From contig MJGA01000009.1 in assembly GCA_001910725.1 (NCBI GenBank), positions 62,001 to 126,000 on the forward strand: a DNA stretch of 64,000 nt. Reading direction: 5' to 3'. The position numbers and the translations under genes were made by a program. The notes below the pieces were generated by a model that was not told the DNA's origin, made no database searches, and saw only the letters and a program-made list of their open reading frames with translations. Positions 37,416 through 49,652 of this stretch are shown here, in pieces. Position 1 is the stretch's first letter; each line of letters opens with the position of its first letter. This DNA is from Phanerodontia chrysosporium (Eukaryota > Basidiomycota > Agaricomycetes > Polyporales > Phanerochaetaceae).

Positions 37416-38212
37416 CTAGCATTTAGTTTCCCAGCAGGCGGAACCTACAGCGACGAGCGACCTATGAAACAGTGAGCATGCTTCAGATATGGCAGCGGTA
37501 AAATACCAACACTCATGCTCCAGAAACCACCTCTCCTGCCGCGAGAGCTCCTGCTGGAGGTATTCCGTCCAGCACCTCGCAATGGGAGTGTCCATCGCCC
37601 CCTTGACCCCCGCCACTTGGTACACGCGCCCGACATGTCGACGTCCTTGCAGCGGCCGCTGAGGAGGAGGATGCGGCTGCGCTGGTAGCCGTCGATGAAC
37701 GCGTCGTCGATGATGAGCGCGACGCCGACCTCGCCGCGGAGGTCGGCGGTGTACATGTACGCCTGCATCATGCACGGCTCGGGCTTGTTGAACGCGACGC
37801 TGTTCAGGATGCTGATCGGCAGGATGTTCGTGCCCGTGTCGCAGAAGAGGTCGGCCTCCGAGAACATGTTGCGGCTGTGCCGCAGCCCGGGCCAGACGAG
37901 CCCGAGCAGCGCGCGCTCGGGCCACTCGAGCACCCAGCAGCGGAAGTCGTCGGGCACGCCCGCCGGGAGCTGCGCGAGGTACGCGTCGCGGCTCCAGTAG
38001 CAGCGCTGCGCGAGGATCTGCTTGCGCGAGGGCAGGAAGACCGGCGACGCGATGAGGCGGAGATAGAGCTCGAGCAGGCCGCGACGGAAGGCGGGGATGT
38101 GGGAGCCGGGGATGATGGATCGCCAGAGCCGACACACGCCGCGCGCGCGGATGAGGCTCTTGAGCGGGAAGTAGCTCACGATGAGCAGCAGGAGTTCGTC
38201 GGGCACTTGCAT
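37416..38212 (-). CDS. F-box protein, paralog, with C-terminal frameshift
   Basis: From the ATG at 38212, the F-box (VPDELLLLIVSYFPLKSLIRARGVCRLWRSIIPGSHI) and the shared C-terminal domain align with the gene at 31154-31864 up to KDVDMSG. The frame then breaks at 37629-37631, where TCGGGCGC stands for the expected TCGGGGCGC. The correct continuation (GRVYQVAGVKGAMDTPIARCWTEYLQQEL) is in the next frame and ends at 37416, beyond the paralog's end. Without repair the ORF ends at 37445 with an unrelated tail. This is either a young pseudogene or a 1-nt homopolymer error. The rest of the gene shows no damage. Confidence 0.75.
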
Positions 38213-38845
38213 GGGGGCTGGCCATGACGTGTGCGCAAGGGTCCGGGCTTATAAGTGGGCAGAGGGCTCGCGCTGCTAGAATGGAGAAACGCAGGTACGT
38301 AGAGCGGGCATGATGAGGTCAGACGACACCGCCTGCACCGGCCTTTCGCTGCACGCAGGTCCGTCCCGCCGTTTCCGACGAGCCGCCCATTTGACGGGTC
38401 TCAGTCGTCCCGCTGCCTTCCCACAAGGCTGAGAACGTGGGCGAGGGACAGCAAGGTTTGGGAGATCGTCCGCCAGCACAGCAGCACCGTTCACGTTATC
38501 CCTTCCGCACGCGGCGCGAGAGAGCAATGGACGTGCGATGCTGTGCCTCCCGAGGGCCCGCGGCACGCCTCACAGGCTGCAGTCAGCAACACCGCACCCC
38601 GAGTCGAGAACGTGAATAGCGACGTGGTCCAAGGCGGACAAAAGGGCTTCGGCCCGGACTGGCACCATGTCGGCCTCGGACCGACATGCGCCACAAAGCC
38701 GTCGGGTATCAGCGGAATGTGGTTCCGTCGCCTCGACGATCGAATGTCCTGAGTAACAAGCTTCAAGAGAAGCCCTTCGACATGTATTCTCACATAGTGT
38801 ATAGGACATCGGAACATGCTGTGCCCCCGTCGTCAGCGCGGCCCT
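38213..38845. other. intergenic region
   Basis: About 0.6 kb between the F-box start and the end of the MFS gene. No supported gene. A CTTATAAG element near 38259 (about 50 bp from the F-box ATG, minus strand) may be its TATA box. Confidence 0.35.
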
Positions 38846-40609
38846 CTATGCAGTGCTCTTTGCATCCGCGGTCGAGCACGGCCCAACCGTCGCTGCGTCA
38901 CACTCGACGTCTCTCTCAGGCACAGCGGGGGCGGTCTTCCGCAGCCGCAGCCCGCCTTCGTACCCGAACCACGTGTAGCGCGCGCAGTGCGGCCCGCGCG
39001 CGAGCATGACGAGCAGGGTGAAGCCCGACCACGCGACGGAGAGCGCCGCGGCCGGCCGCCAGCCGTACCGCACGAAGACCTTCGTCCCGACCGCCGTGCC
39101 CATCATCTGCCCCGCAAAGACCTGCGCCGCGTCAGTACTGCTCGCGCCGCAACACGCAGGACGGGGGGCCGGCGCACCGCAATGAGGATGACGGCGTTCA
39201 GCCGCGAGCGCGCGCGCGGCTCGAGCCCGAACACGGCCGTCGTGAGCGCGACCTGCTGCACCTGCCGGAAGACGTCGATCCCGAAGCAGACGACGATCAC
39301 CGCTGCGATGTGGATGCCGCCTGCGCCGGTCTGGACCGCCTGGAAGACCATCAGGGCCAGCGTCGCGATGACGGTCGCGGTCCACGGCAGCACGCCGTCG
39401 ACGACGCGCCCGACGAGCGGCGCGTGAAGACGCCGAACATCCCAACGAGGCCGAACAGCCCGATGACGAGTCTGCGCAGCGGTGAGCAAGCCAGTCTTGT
39501 GGAGGGTGAGAAATGTATGTACGTGGAGTAGAAGTACGGGGCCCCGCCAAGGAGGAACGTCAGCGTCACCTGCCACGACTCATGAGCAGAGGTAGATTGC
39601 GCTCAAGGCGGGACGCACCCAGAAGTTCGTGAAGCACGCCATGGACGCGAAGCACACGAGCGCCGCCTGCACGAGCAGCGGCTCCGTCGCCGCGAAGCGC
39701 GCCATGCTGCCGAGCACACCGAGGTACGTCGCGCCGCCGCCGCCGCCGCCCGCCGCGGGAAAGTCGGGCAGGAGCCCGTACAGCAGCGCGCAGACGCCCG
39801 CCTGGAGGCCGAGCGCGACGTAGTACACCACGCGCCACGGCGCGTACTGCGCGACGAGCCCCGCGCCGACGCGCGCGAGCAGGATGCCGAGCAGCAGCCC
39901 CGAGACGACGATGCTGATCGCGCTCGCGCGCCGCTCCGCCGGCGCGAGGTCCGCGCGAGCGGGACGAGGATCTGCGGCACGCACGTGCAGACGCCGATGA
40001 AGAACGAGAGGACCTCGAAGGCTGTGAAGTTTGTCGTGAAGGCGACCCCGAACGTCAGCGCGCAGCCGGCGAAGCTGAGTGCGAGGATGAGCGGGCGGCG
40101 GCGGACGATGTCGCCCAGAGGCGCGATCAGTAATAGGCCGGCGGCGTATCTTGGAGCTGTTCAGCAATCGGTTCTGGACGTGGGGAGGCACACGCACCCG
40201 CTTGCATAAGTGTAGGAACATTAGATACTTTAACATATGAGACACCGAATGAGTCTGAGAGCTCGACTGCGGGAACGAGACGTGAGTGTTGGACACATGG
40301 AGAGAACCCTGGAACGCACTCAATATAGGTTGACACCAGTAAATATTTGCAACAACTGCCTGCGGGTCAGATTCAGCAGGGCCGTCGAGGACTCGGTGAC
40401 GCACTGAATGTAGTCGCAACAGCGAAAAGACAGTTGAGAAAAAGACTGAAGCGAGGCGGCGCCTCGGGGTTGTGCCGAAGGTACTTGGGCACCGGGATGC
40501 AGAAAAAGTCCTTTGGGACGGACTCGACCTTGGGCGCGGGGGCGACCGTGGGCGCACGCAGGGTGTCGCACATCGACAGGGCATCGATGGTCGCCTTCTC
40601 GTCTTCCAT
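38846..40609 (-). CDS. MFS transporter (DHA1/NepI-like), two frame breaks
   Basis: Exons 40609-40405, 40355-40320, 40266-40198, 40156-39619, 39569-39523, 39471-39178 and 39121-38846. The N-terminus has the DFFCIPVPKYLR box, then NIYWCQPIL (TM1), VPTLMQAAPRYAAGLLLIAPLGDIVRRR (the G-D-x-x-R-R loop typical of MFS), PQILVPL, ERRASAISIV, CFTNFW, LVIGLFGLVGM and GWRPAAALSV. About 12 membrane segments are expected. The frame is lost near 39955 (a G missing in CTCGCGGCG) and near 39421 (a G missing in TTCACGGCG); adding one base at each restores the family pattern. The substrate is unknown. A near-copy in opposite orientation lies at 43051-44885, and a relic lies between them. Confidence 0.75.
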
Positions 40610-40713
40610 GGCTGCTGCGCAGGGGCGTCGCGGGAGGGGTGCGCTACAAGAGTCCGTGGGACGGGCACAGGCAGGGCAGGCAGGCAAGGCAGGCTGGAGC
40701 TCGTCGGGGCTCC

Positions 40714-40726
40714 AAATATATATACC
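40714..40726 (-). promoter_or_regulatory. TATA-like box of the minus-strand MFS gene
   Basis: On the minus strand GGTATATATATTT, about 110 bp upstream of the ATG at 40609. No other supported feature was found between 40610 and 41560. Confidence 0.4.
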
Positions 40727-41559
40727 GTCACATTGACCGCGGCCGCGGCCAGATCCAGCTTCACGACGTTCCCAAGCTGCACCCTGGCGCGGTCGCACGC
40801 CCAGCGCAACCTGCAGGGGCGACCCTCGCGACGGCGCACGAGCGAAGCCCCAGGTCGGCACCGGCCGAGACGCGGCAGCACATTGCTGATGCGCAATTTT
40901 GCTCGTCGCTCGCACGCGACGAGCTCGGGCCGGCCCACATGCGTCTGGAGCCAGGCCCGGGAAACACGAAGCACAGAGGATGTCGCCGCAAGGACAAGCG
41001 TGATGGGACGGCGAGCTGAACGGCGTCGGGGGCATTTCGGGGTGCACAGAGGCCCAGCCCGCGCAGACGACGCGGGGGCAATACGCCCGCACGGTTGCGT
41101 CAATCACGTCCACGTCCGATAACCTTGCAATATGGCGACGGGTCGGGACCTGTCCGTTGCCGGGGGCCTTCGCCCATACATAGGCTGCCGCCCGCGTGAG
41201 CGTGCCGCGCAGCGCAGCGTTTGCCGTTTCACCATTGTCCGTCTCGGGGAGGACCCGCGCGCACGCCCGGCGTGCCTAGCCCGGCGGCGCATGTCCAAAG
41301 AGGCCAGCGTCGGCAGACTCAGTAGCGCCCGGCGCCCGCTCGCGGCGTGAAACACGCACCTGCGCACCCAGAGGCTCCCAAGAATTCTGTAAAATATCGC
41401 GGACAGGTGCCCTGCGCGGAAGGTATGCCCCTTGTCCCGACCATGCTCGAATAGTGGTTGCGGCAGCGGCTCAGCACAGCGTGTTGGCGGCGCGCGAAGC
41501 AATATTCTCGCTTGTGACGGCCCTGACGGTGGCAAGAGCCCGCTTGCAACGCATCACTG

Positions 41560-42200
41560 CGGCGTCTTGCCCGTCTCAAAATACCTGCAGTGCTTTGCAT
41601 CCCGCCCGTCGTCCTTCACCTTCTCCCTGAACATCGTCTTTGGCATGGGCGGCCATCGAGCTTCCCGCTAACGCATGTCCTGTAGCAGCGGTCGCAACCT
41701 TGGTTTACTGTTCGTTGCGTCACCTGCTGTGTCCAGTTGAGCTGCCGACCCGTTCCACTCCTCATACGACGAGGGTCTGCGTGTCCCGACTCTCACACAA
41801 GCAGGGTATGTCAGTATTTTCCGCGCATATACCCAGTTAGATCGACCATAATCCCCAGTTATGCCTGCGGCCAACCCCCTGGGCAGACCTCGTGCGTCGG
41901 CGACCGCTCATCCTGATGTTCACCCTACTCGCGCGCGCTCGGGCTCGACTTGCTCGCCCGCGCGCGCACATGGGCGACTCGCTCATCCTCACGGTCCGAC
42001 CCGCGGCCCTCGGCACTGTCAGTTCGCTCACGTTTCGACGTCTCGGGCAGCTCGTCGGCACGTCCGTGAGCACGTCGGTGCGCAACATCCATGGCTGGCG
42101 CGCCTCTGCGGCGCTCTCGGTGGGCGTGGCAGGGCTCCTGCACCCTCGTCGAGCTGCTGCGTGGGCCGCACTGCCCGCGGTCCACCATGGGCGGGCACAA
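41560..42200 (+). pseudogene. relic of an MFS transporter gene
   Basis: Degraded matches to the neighbouring MFS genes occur in order: SKYLQCFASRPSSFTFSLNI (exon 1, 41570s), VATLVYCS and the exon-3 block ending CACAAGCAGG|GT (41690-41815), PLGRPRASATAHP/D-L-V-R-R-R region (41870s), then directly the C-terminal block GQLVGTSVSTSVRNIHGWRASAALSV (42040-42130) and RGPHC. The central membrane segments are missing, so an internal deletion of roughly 0.8 kb of coding sequence is inferred. No intact frame remains. Confidence 0.7.
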
Positions 42201-42317
42201 GGGACGTGCAGAAGCGCTAGATGTCCCCCACAGACAGCGAGAAGGAGACGGTCGCAGACGACGAGAGGACCGAGCAAGTCGACCGAGAGCAGCGGATGGC
42301 CGTGGTCGACTCCAAGA

Positions 42318-42585
42318 GAAGAGGTGCGGAATACGGGCATAGCGGAGGAGTAGTCAGCCAGAAGGCCTTTGTAGGTGGATTGCGTGCGTCTTTCTCTACG
42401 GCTTCACGATGCTGGTGAACACCTGCAGATTGCCAGTAATGGATATGGTTGACCCGGTGGAAGAGGTGCGGGATACAGGGATAGCTCGACGAGTAGTCAG
42501 CATCTGGCCTTTGTAGCTGGATGATGTGCGTGATGCTCTGCGGATTCGGAGCACTGCTCATGAACACACGCCTGCAGGTCGCCAG
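42318..42585 (+). repeat. degenerate tandem duplication
   Basis: The segment 42318-42436 (gaagaggtgcggaatac ... ctgcagattgccag) is repeated, with many changes, at 42460-42585 (gaagaggtgcgggatac ... ctgcaggtcgccag). It lies between the MFS relic and the plus-strand MFS gene. No coding meaning was found. Confidence 0.6.
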
Positions 42586-43050
42586 GGTCGTTCGTCGCCT
42601 CCAATCCGCTTGTCTTCCGAGTGCTCCGTAGGCGCGCTGTCGGTGAGCTTGCAACCTCCTATAGTCTCACAGATTCGACCGGGATACGTAGGACGTCTCC
42701 AAAGGCGAGACACGGCGGTTTCCTTTCGTCATCGAGCGGCAGCAGAGATGCTCAGGGGAGCGGCGGGAGGTAGCGCCGCCTTCCAAGCCGGGAAAGCGTC
42801 GGGATGATGCTAACTCCAGACGCCCGAGTCCGAATCGGAAACCTCGAGAACTTGCCGCGGGAATCTGCCGCGGGACTGCCATGCAGGTTGTGTTCGCTCT
42901 CATGATCCAGTGACGCTGCGTCCTCGAGGCAAAATTACTCAGCCAGACGCACGTCCCGTCCGCGGAGCCCCATTCGGTACTTAAACCGACACCAGCAGCA
43001 CGCCGTCGCTCCCACCTTTTGCACGCACCTGCGCGCACACGCACGCGCAA

Positions 43051-44885
43051 ATGACGACCGACACGACTCCCGACGCATCGCGACCAGAGGCCAACGACGA
43101 CCCTGAGCGCGGCGCCGAGCAGAGCGACACCGCGACGCTCGAGGCGCCACAGCCCGCTAAGGTCGCGGAGCATGTCCACAAGCGCGACTTTGGCCTCGTC
43201 CCGATACCGAAGTACTTGCGGGTCTCCAAGGAGAAGCCCCCGAAGTTTGACCTCTTTCTCAACATTCTCTTTGGTATAGGCAGCACCTTCAGTGAGTCTC
43301 TCCGGTCTCTCGCCGCTAGCGACGAACAAGTTGACTGCTAACGTCTTCTCCAGTTGTATCGAATCTGTACTATTGTCAACCACTTTTGAGTAAGTAGCTG
43401 GTAGCGTATGCTCTGCACCCCTCGACTCACCCCCCTCCAGTCCAGCTATCACATAGTTTCAACGTTACGTATGACGAAGTCTCACGAATCCCGACCCTCG
43501 TACAAGCAGGGTAGGCCACGCTTCATTCGTCGCCCATAACCCCTGCTTACGCACCTCCGCAGATACGCTACTGGCCTCCTCCTCATCACGCCCCTGGGCG
43601 ACCTCGTCCGCCGGCGAGCCCTCGTCCTCGTCCTTATCGCAGCATCGGCGGCTCTCACCATCGGCCTGCCGCTCACAAACTCGCTGCACACGTTCGAGGC
43701 CCTGAGCTTCCTCATCGGCTTCACGTCCGTCGTGCCGCAGATCCTGATGCCCTTTGCGGCAGACCTCGCCCCGCCCGAGCGGCGCGCGTCCGCGCTCGCG
43801 ATCGTGCTCTCGGGGCTGCTCCTCGGCATCCTCTTCGCACGCGTGCTCGCGGGCGTGATCGCCAACTTTGTGACGTGGCGCATCGTGTACTGGCTCGCGG
43901 TGGGCCTGCAGGCGGGCGTGCTCGGGCTGCTGTACCTGAAGCTGCCCGACTTTCCCGCGAAGAACACGCACATGACGTACCTCGGCATCCTGTACACCAT
44001 GGCCAGTTCGCCGTCACGGAGCCGCTGCTCGTGCAGGCGAGCCTCATCAACATCGCGAGCATGGCGTGCTTCACGAACTTCTGGGTCACGCTCACGTTCC
44101 TCCTCGGCGGGCCGATCTACGACTACAGCACGTACGTCCGCGCCTGCGCCGCACGCGCACGGGCACGAGCACGCACTGACCACGACGCACAGCCTCGTCA
44201 TCGGCCTGTTCGGCCTCGTCGGGATGGGCGGCGTCGCGACGTCGCCGCTGCTCGGGCGGCTCGTCGACCGGATGGTGCCGTGGTACGCGACGCTGATCGC
44301 GACCGCGGGCCAGGTCGTCTTCTACGCCGTGCAGACGGGCGCGGCGGGCCTGAGCGTCGCGGCCGTCGTCATCGTGTGCTTCGGGATCGACTCGCTGCGC
44401 CAGTTCCAGCAGGTCTCGCTCACGACGGGCGTCTTCGGGCTCGACCCGTCCGCGCGCGCGCGCATGAACGCCGTGCTCATCATCTCGGTGCGTCTCCGGT
44501 CGCGACGCCTGTCTGCGCCCGCAGCTCCTGACCCCGCGCGCGCGCACGCGCACACACACAGATCTTCATCGGCCAGATCATGGGCACCGCGGTCGGCACG
44601 GCCGTGTTCAACCACCACGGCTGGCGCGCGGCCGCCGCGCTCAACCTCGGCTGGGAGGGCTTCTGCCTCATCGTGCTCCTCCTCCGCGGCCCGCACTGCG
44701 CGCGCTACACCTGGTTCGGCTGGGAGGGAGGCTCGGCGTGGCGCAAGAAGCCGCTCGACCCGCCCCCGAACCAGCCGTCCCACGAGAAGGAGCCCGCGCC
44801 CGTACCCGAGAACGAGAACGAGAAGGTGGATCGCAAGGAGTCGAGAAGCAGCACAGAAAAGCCTGCGCCTGCGGGCGAGTCATGA
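43051..44885 (+). CDS. MFS transporter (DHA1/NepI-like), one frame break
   Basis: Exons 43051-43291, 43354-43389, 43441-43510, 43563-44131, 44193-44487 and 44562-44885. After a charged N-terminus comes DFGLVPIPKYLR, then NLYYCQPLL, IPTLVQAGYATGLLLITPLGDLVRRR (MFS loop 2-3), PQILMPFAADLAP, ERRASALAIVLSGLLLG, CFTNFWVTLTFLLGG, LVIGLFGLVGMGG, IDSLRQFQQVSL and GWRAAAALNLGWEG. A charged C-terminal tail follows. The exon at 43563-44131 is one base short: ATGGCCAG near 44003 should be ATGGCCCAG. Membrane exporter/permease of unknown substrate. Intron positions largely match the inverted copy at 38846-40609. Confidence 0.8.
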
Positions 44886-45308
44886 TTCCCATGCATGCAA
44901 TAGACGGTATAGACTTGTGATACCTTAGAGAACCCCCTAATTTTGCACTCGAAAGCTCACAATCACTCGGCGGGTGCTCCCGTGGTTGCACCAGATATTG
45001 GCTTTTCTCCTCTTATCCGGCACATCGTCAGCCAAAGTCTTGGGCAGCCTTTGCGGGCGACAGGCACTCACTAGGTCAGTCCCAATGTTGTACCATATGG
45101 CTGCGGCTGTGTACAGCAGGGACAAGTGAGGTAGCTCCTGTTACGTCGTAACTGCGGCACGCAGGTCCGTTCTGCTTCGCGTTTCTCCTGCTCATGCACC
45201 CAGACCATAGATATCACGCATCACGTCGACCTCGTCGTTGCATTCAATATACGAACCAAAGGCGCAAACATGCATGTAATCAGGCATGATCCCACCCGCG
45301 GTAAAAAT
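44886..45308. other. intergenic region
   Basis: About 0.4 kb between convergent genes. No feature seen. Confidence 0.4.
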
Positions 45309-47007
45309 TTAACGTGCCTTCGCAGCATCATGCTTTCGTACCTCCCTTTGTAGGTCTCTTCCGACGTTCAACAGCGTCCGCGAGATTGTAAGCCACGCAC
45401 GATACCGCTCGAAGAGTACCTGGGCATCGAACGGCTCGTCGTCAACGGCGCTCTGCAGCACACCCAGAAACACCGGCTCGCGTACGCGAACCGCATCCCG
45501 CGGAGCAATCGTGGCGAGGAACGCCGCAGCGTGCGCGAGCTGTGCCGGCTCGGGCAGCGGCAAGCCGAGAGAGAGCGCGAGGTCCTGCATGTCATTGAAC
45601 CGTGGCAGCGTGGCGGTGGAGAGCCCGGCGGGTACAACCGGGTGCACCTCGAGATCCAACGCGAGCAGACGGGGGCAGCCGCGCGCAAGGATCGCGAGTG
45701 CGCCGAGGTCCAGCCCCGTTGCCTCGCAGAGCGCGCCCACAGGCCGTTTCGTCGCGCAGAGACGCAGCTCATAGAGCGCTGGCCACGCCGCCGCGAGCTC
45801 CTCGACGTCCGCGTTGCAGATGCGAAGGGGCGTGTCCCACTCCAGCTGCACGCTCCACAGCGCCCTAAGCGCAGCCAGTGGCTGCAGAGTCGACCACGAG
45901 AGCCGCGGCAGGTCGGGCTCGAAGGGCGAGAGCACCGGCGCGGAGATGTGGACACAGCTGAGCGTGGGACAGCTCTGCGAGATTGTGCTGCAAAGGGCGC
46001 GCACTTCAGATTCGTCGTCGCACGCCGCGAGCGCGATGTCGAGCCGTTTGAGCCTGGCGAGATCGAGCCGCCGCAGCGCACTGGAGATGCTCTTCGGTGT
46101 CCCGCAGATGCATAGGTGCACGAGCGAGACTGGGGTGGAGGGCTTGATCACCATAAGCTCGGTGAGCTTCTCGTCGTCTGGTAAGAGCGGCCCCATGTAG
46201 TGCGGAAGCCGATGGTGTGCCGGGTTGCGCTCCTCGTTGCTGCCACTATAGCGGCTTGCTCCTACACCACGCAGGTTTGGTAGCGAAGTTAATGTGCTTA
46301 TGGCGACCGGGGAAAGGGAAGAGGCCGGAAGATGTACCTCGGTGAGCGAGCGAATGCTGGTGATCCAAGGTAGAGTCTCTGCCTTCGCAGACCGCCAGAC
46401 CGCAGAGGACGAGCACGCAATTGAAATGCCTCGTAGATGGGTGGCGACCGCGCTGGTGCGTTTGAAATCTCGTGGAGATAGGAGCCTGTCACAACAGGTC
46501 CACGAAGCGTGAGCTTAAGGAATGTTACGTTCGGAGTGATCAGCCTGCGGGCCATGCAGGATGCGAAGCGCGAGCCGTCGACGCTGATGTTCAAGACGCG
46601 GAGGCGCGTCAGGGATGCACAGAAACTATCTGTCAGCCATGAGTAGTATAGCTCCCAGTCGTGACTGCTGTCAGAGAACGTAAGCGTCAAGCTTTGTATG
46701 AGTGGTGCGTATTGCGCAGTGAAGCGATCAACGCTCTGGCGTTGAGGGCAAAAGTCCTGTAGCGAATGAGTGCGCAAGTCACAGGAGTGACTCCGAAATG
46801 ACATACCTCGGTGAATCGGCTCCAGAAGAATCTTTTGATGTTTCGGGTGCTCACATTCGCCCATATGCATTCGAGGGCCACACTCGACCACTGCTTATTG
46901 ACCCGCGCAGTGGCCAGGAGAGTGATACAGTCCTTCGTGGCGTCGAGACTGCCAAGGATGTGGCGCAGAAGCTCGTCGATCTGCAGGGCGCGTTGCGTGC
47001 TAGACAT
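45309..47007 (-). CDS. F-box/LRR-like protein, one frame break
   Basis: Exon 1, 47007-46807, encodes an F-box-like start (QIDELLRHILGSL, then LLATARVNKQWSSVALECIW). It is joined by a gtatgt...ctacag intron to 46756-45309. The second exon is one base short: near 46465 GAGATTTCAAACG should have one more T. Across the break the sequence continues with leucine-rich segments (LIQSLTLTF, LTRLRVLNIS, TFLKLTLRG, SLTEVHLPASSLSP, SLPNLRGV, ALYELRLCA, RLLALDLEV). Such basidiomycete F-box proteins probably act as substrate receptors of SCF ligases. With the repair the protein would be about 550 aa. The start at 47007 was chosen because longer frames lack an ATG. Confidence 0.75.
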
Positions 47008-47489
47008 GTTAGGTTGGGTTGTTGGGTGGGTTGCTGTTTGAGATTGATACCAGTCAAACAAAGGATTCCTTACCTTTATCCAACTCGTGGTGGCCAAAAC
47101 GTGCATCAGTGGCCTAAAGCGTGGACATCGCTTCTTGACCATGGTGCGGGGCGCCACCACTGGCACACGCTTTGTACATAGGCACCTGTTCGCTGTAAAT
47201 CTCAGCTCTTTGTTGGTTACGTTGTGCTAACCCTCACAATTACAAGTCGTCCCAGTTACCATTGGGAAGAAGATGATATCGCGGACCAACCAGCGCGTCT
47301 ATCAGGAGGACCCTGGTGTGACACCGGCACACGCGCCGCGCACCACCGCTCTCTTCCCACCCTTGTACCATGCTTGTTACATACTCACAGTCCAGTTGCT
47401 TTCTCTCAATCCCTTAGCTTGCAGCTGCTCTGCTGGTCGCAGCTGCTCTTTCTCGGACCCGGCGGTGTCCGCATAGTCCACTCACCACC
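47008..47489. other. divergent intergenic region
   Basis: About 0.48 kb between the divergent F-box/LRR (-) and bestrophin-like (+) genes. CT-rich sequence precedes the ATG at 47490. No distinct motif can be supported. Confidence 0.4.
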
Positions 47490-49652
47490 ATGGTCGCCGC
47501 AAATCCCATATTCGTGGGCGGGTCGTTCTCCCGTAAATTTCAAGCCACAATTCTCAACGACATATGGCCGGAGGTCCTATTCTTTAGCCTCATTGCAACA
47601 AGTAAGTAAATGGGGACACGGAGACGCATCGACAGAAGGGCTTATCTTGCTCGTTGCGAGTGGTCACGCTTGTGTCGAAATTTACATCGGTCCAGCTGTC
47701 AATATCAAGCGCGATGCTCACCGTCTTGGGTACGGTACTCGGCCTTGTCATCTCGTTTAGGACATCAACAGCATACGAGAGGTCAGTACTTTGTAGCCTG
47801 TCTCACACTGGTTCACCTTGAACATGACCTGTGCAGATTCTCAGAGGGACGTAAGCTCTGGACGAGTATCGCAATCTCGGCTCGGATCCTCGCCCAAGTG
47901 GTACTGTACCGTCCGCTGCGCTGCGCTGTCCAGGCCTGATACATCTTCCCTCAGATATGGATTCACGTTCCTTTCGAGCGCACGAACAAGGATACGAAGG
48001 AGAAAATGTCCCATTTACAGGTCGTCATAGAGAAGAAGAGTATGATAAACCTGGTGCGTTTGTTTATGTGAAATCCTCACGCTTTACTCATTATTTCGAA
48101 TGACAGATACAAGCCTATCCCGTTGCAGTCAAGGTACGTCCTCGCATAGATGCAGTTGATGCGTTACCGACCTCATTTCATAGCACATGTTACGAGGAGA
48201 AGCTGGCGTCTACTACGCCGACTTATATCCGCTCATCTCCATCCTTCCTCGCTTCAGCGCGCCAGTCGACAAGGCGTTGAAGGAGGACATGCTACCCCTT
48301 TGGCGGGCGTCGGGCATGGATGACGTTGTGCACCGAAGCATCCGTCAGCAGTCGTTTTCGAGCACCTCTGACGCCACGCCTAACGGCTCCGACTCGCACG
48401 TCCTCTCAATCCAGGAGCTGGAAAAGACTGACAGCGACTCGCAGTGGAATGCCTCGAGGCGGACAAAGAACGCAAGTAAGTTCGATCCCGAGCTTGCGCT
48501 GCCCGTGATCCCCAGCGAGCAACCGCTGCTTCCCGCTCGAATTCCCCCCAAAACCAGCCTGTTCGACTACTTCGGTTTCCTGCGCATCTTCAGCCCAATC
48601 GTCAGACCTATCCTGAAGAAGCTGGCACGCGTTTCTGAGGTACCCGGTGCGATGTCTGCGCGAGGGCGAACGATCACAGGCAAGCGCATCCAACCAAAGC
48701 TCGCGGACTCGAACGTGCCCGTTGAAATCGCACTTTACCTCAACACCTACTTCACATCTCTCTTGCGCGAGGGCCTTCTCGCGCCAGCGTCGGCGACAGC
48801 GATGAACAATGCCATCACTTCCCTGCAGGATACCGTCGTCAACCTGGAGCGTATAAAAAACACGCCGCTGCCGTTCGCCTATCAAGCACACCTACGCATG
48901 TCGTTGTGGTAAATCCTCTGTTGCAACCTGTGCGCGCACTATTGACACGATATGGCCGTCAAGGCTATACCTATTCTTCCTTCCAGTGCGTCCGATCTTG
49001 TCGAGCAAGTAATGATGTTCTGACAGCGATCTGTAGTTTCAGATATACCCAGCCTTTGGATGGCCGACAATACCGTACGTTATAGCGCGGCTTACTCTCG
49101 CGCCCTGCTGTGATTTGCTGACCTTAGTCCCAGAGCAACAGCATTGGCATCATTCCTTCTCTGCGGCTTCCTGGAGATCGGACAGGAGATGTAAGCGTCT
49201 GCAGCGGCAACATACATAAGACTGATACATCCTTGATCGCAGCGAAAACCCTTTCAACTACCACTTGAACGATCTCGGTCCGTATTTGCTGTCATTGCGG
49301 AATGTACCTGAACAGTAGCCGACCCCAGCCTCACAGATCTGGACCACTTTTGTCTCGCGATCGAACGTGACCTGCACGAGGTCACTGCTGTAAGCCATCT
49401 TGACAAGTCCTCTCAGTGAGGAAGGACTATTTACTTACTTGTATCTTGATCTAGCACACCATTCCTGACCCAGACTCGTTCATCCTCACGGAGTGGAACC
49501 AGCCGTTTGCGCCCGCAGACCGCCGGAACGCCAAGGAGATGCTTGACGACAAAACGCACGTCTATCACCATCCCACACTCGGCGTGCACCACGTTCAAAG
49601 GACACTCCTCAAGAATTGGAGTGACGTCGACCAGATAACCCGCAAGCAATAG
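47490..49652 (+). CDS. bestrophin/UPF0187-like membrane channel (516 aa, 12 exons)
   Basis: Exons 47490-47601, 47661-47781, 47837-47900, 47955-48053, 48107-48133, 48184-48908, 48964-48985, 49037-49074, 49134-49190, 49243-49277, 49337-49389 and 49455-49652 join to exactly 517 codons. Features: an N-terminal hydrophobic segment (EVLFFSLIATMVTLVSKF), TVLGLVISFRTSTAYERFSEGRKLW (the bestrophin signature of an FR..TAY-R-(F/W).EGR..W type), QAYPVAVKHMLRGE, a long variable linker in exon 6, PLPFAYQAHLRMSLWLYLFFLPFQ, a further TM segment, and GQEIENPFNYHLNDLDLDHFC near the C-terminus. Proteins of this type form anion channels; fungal roles are little known. One exon is only 22 bp. Every splice phase closes. 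Confidence 0.9.

Noticed and set aside
39580..41103. 507-codon minus-strand frame joining the MFS 5' region to its middle
   Set aside because: Only the part after the frame break is MFS-like; the rest is intron and promoter read through by chance. The spliced model fits the paralog better.
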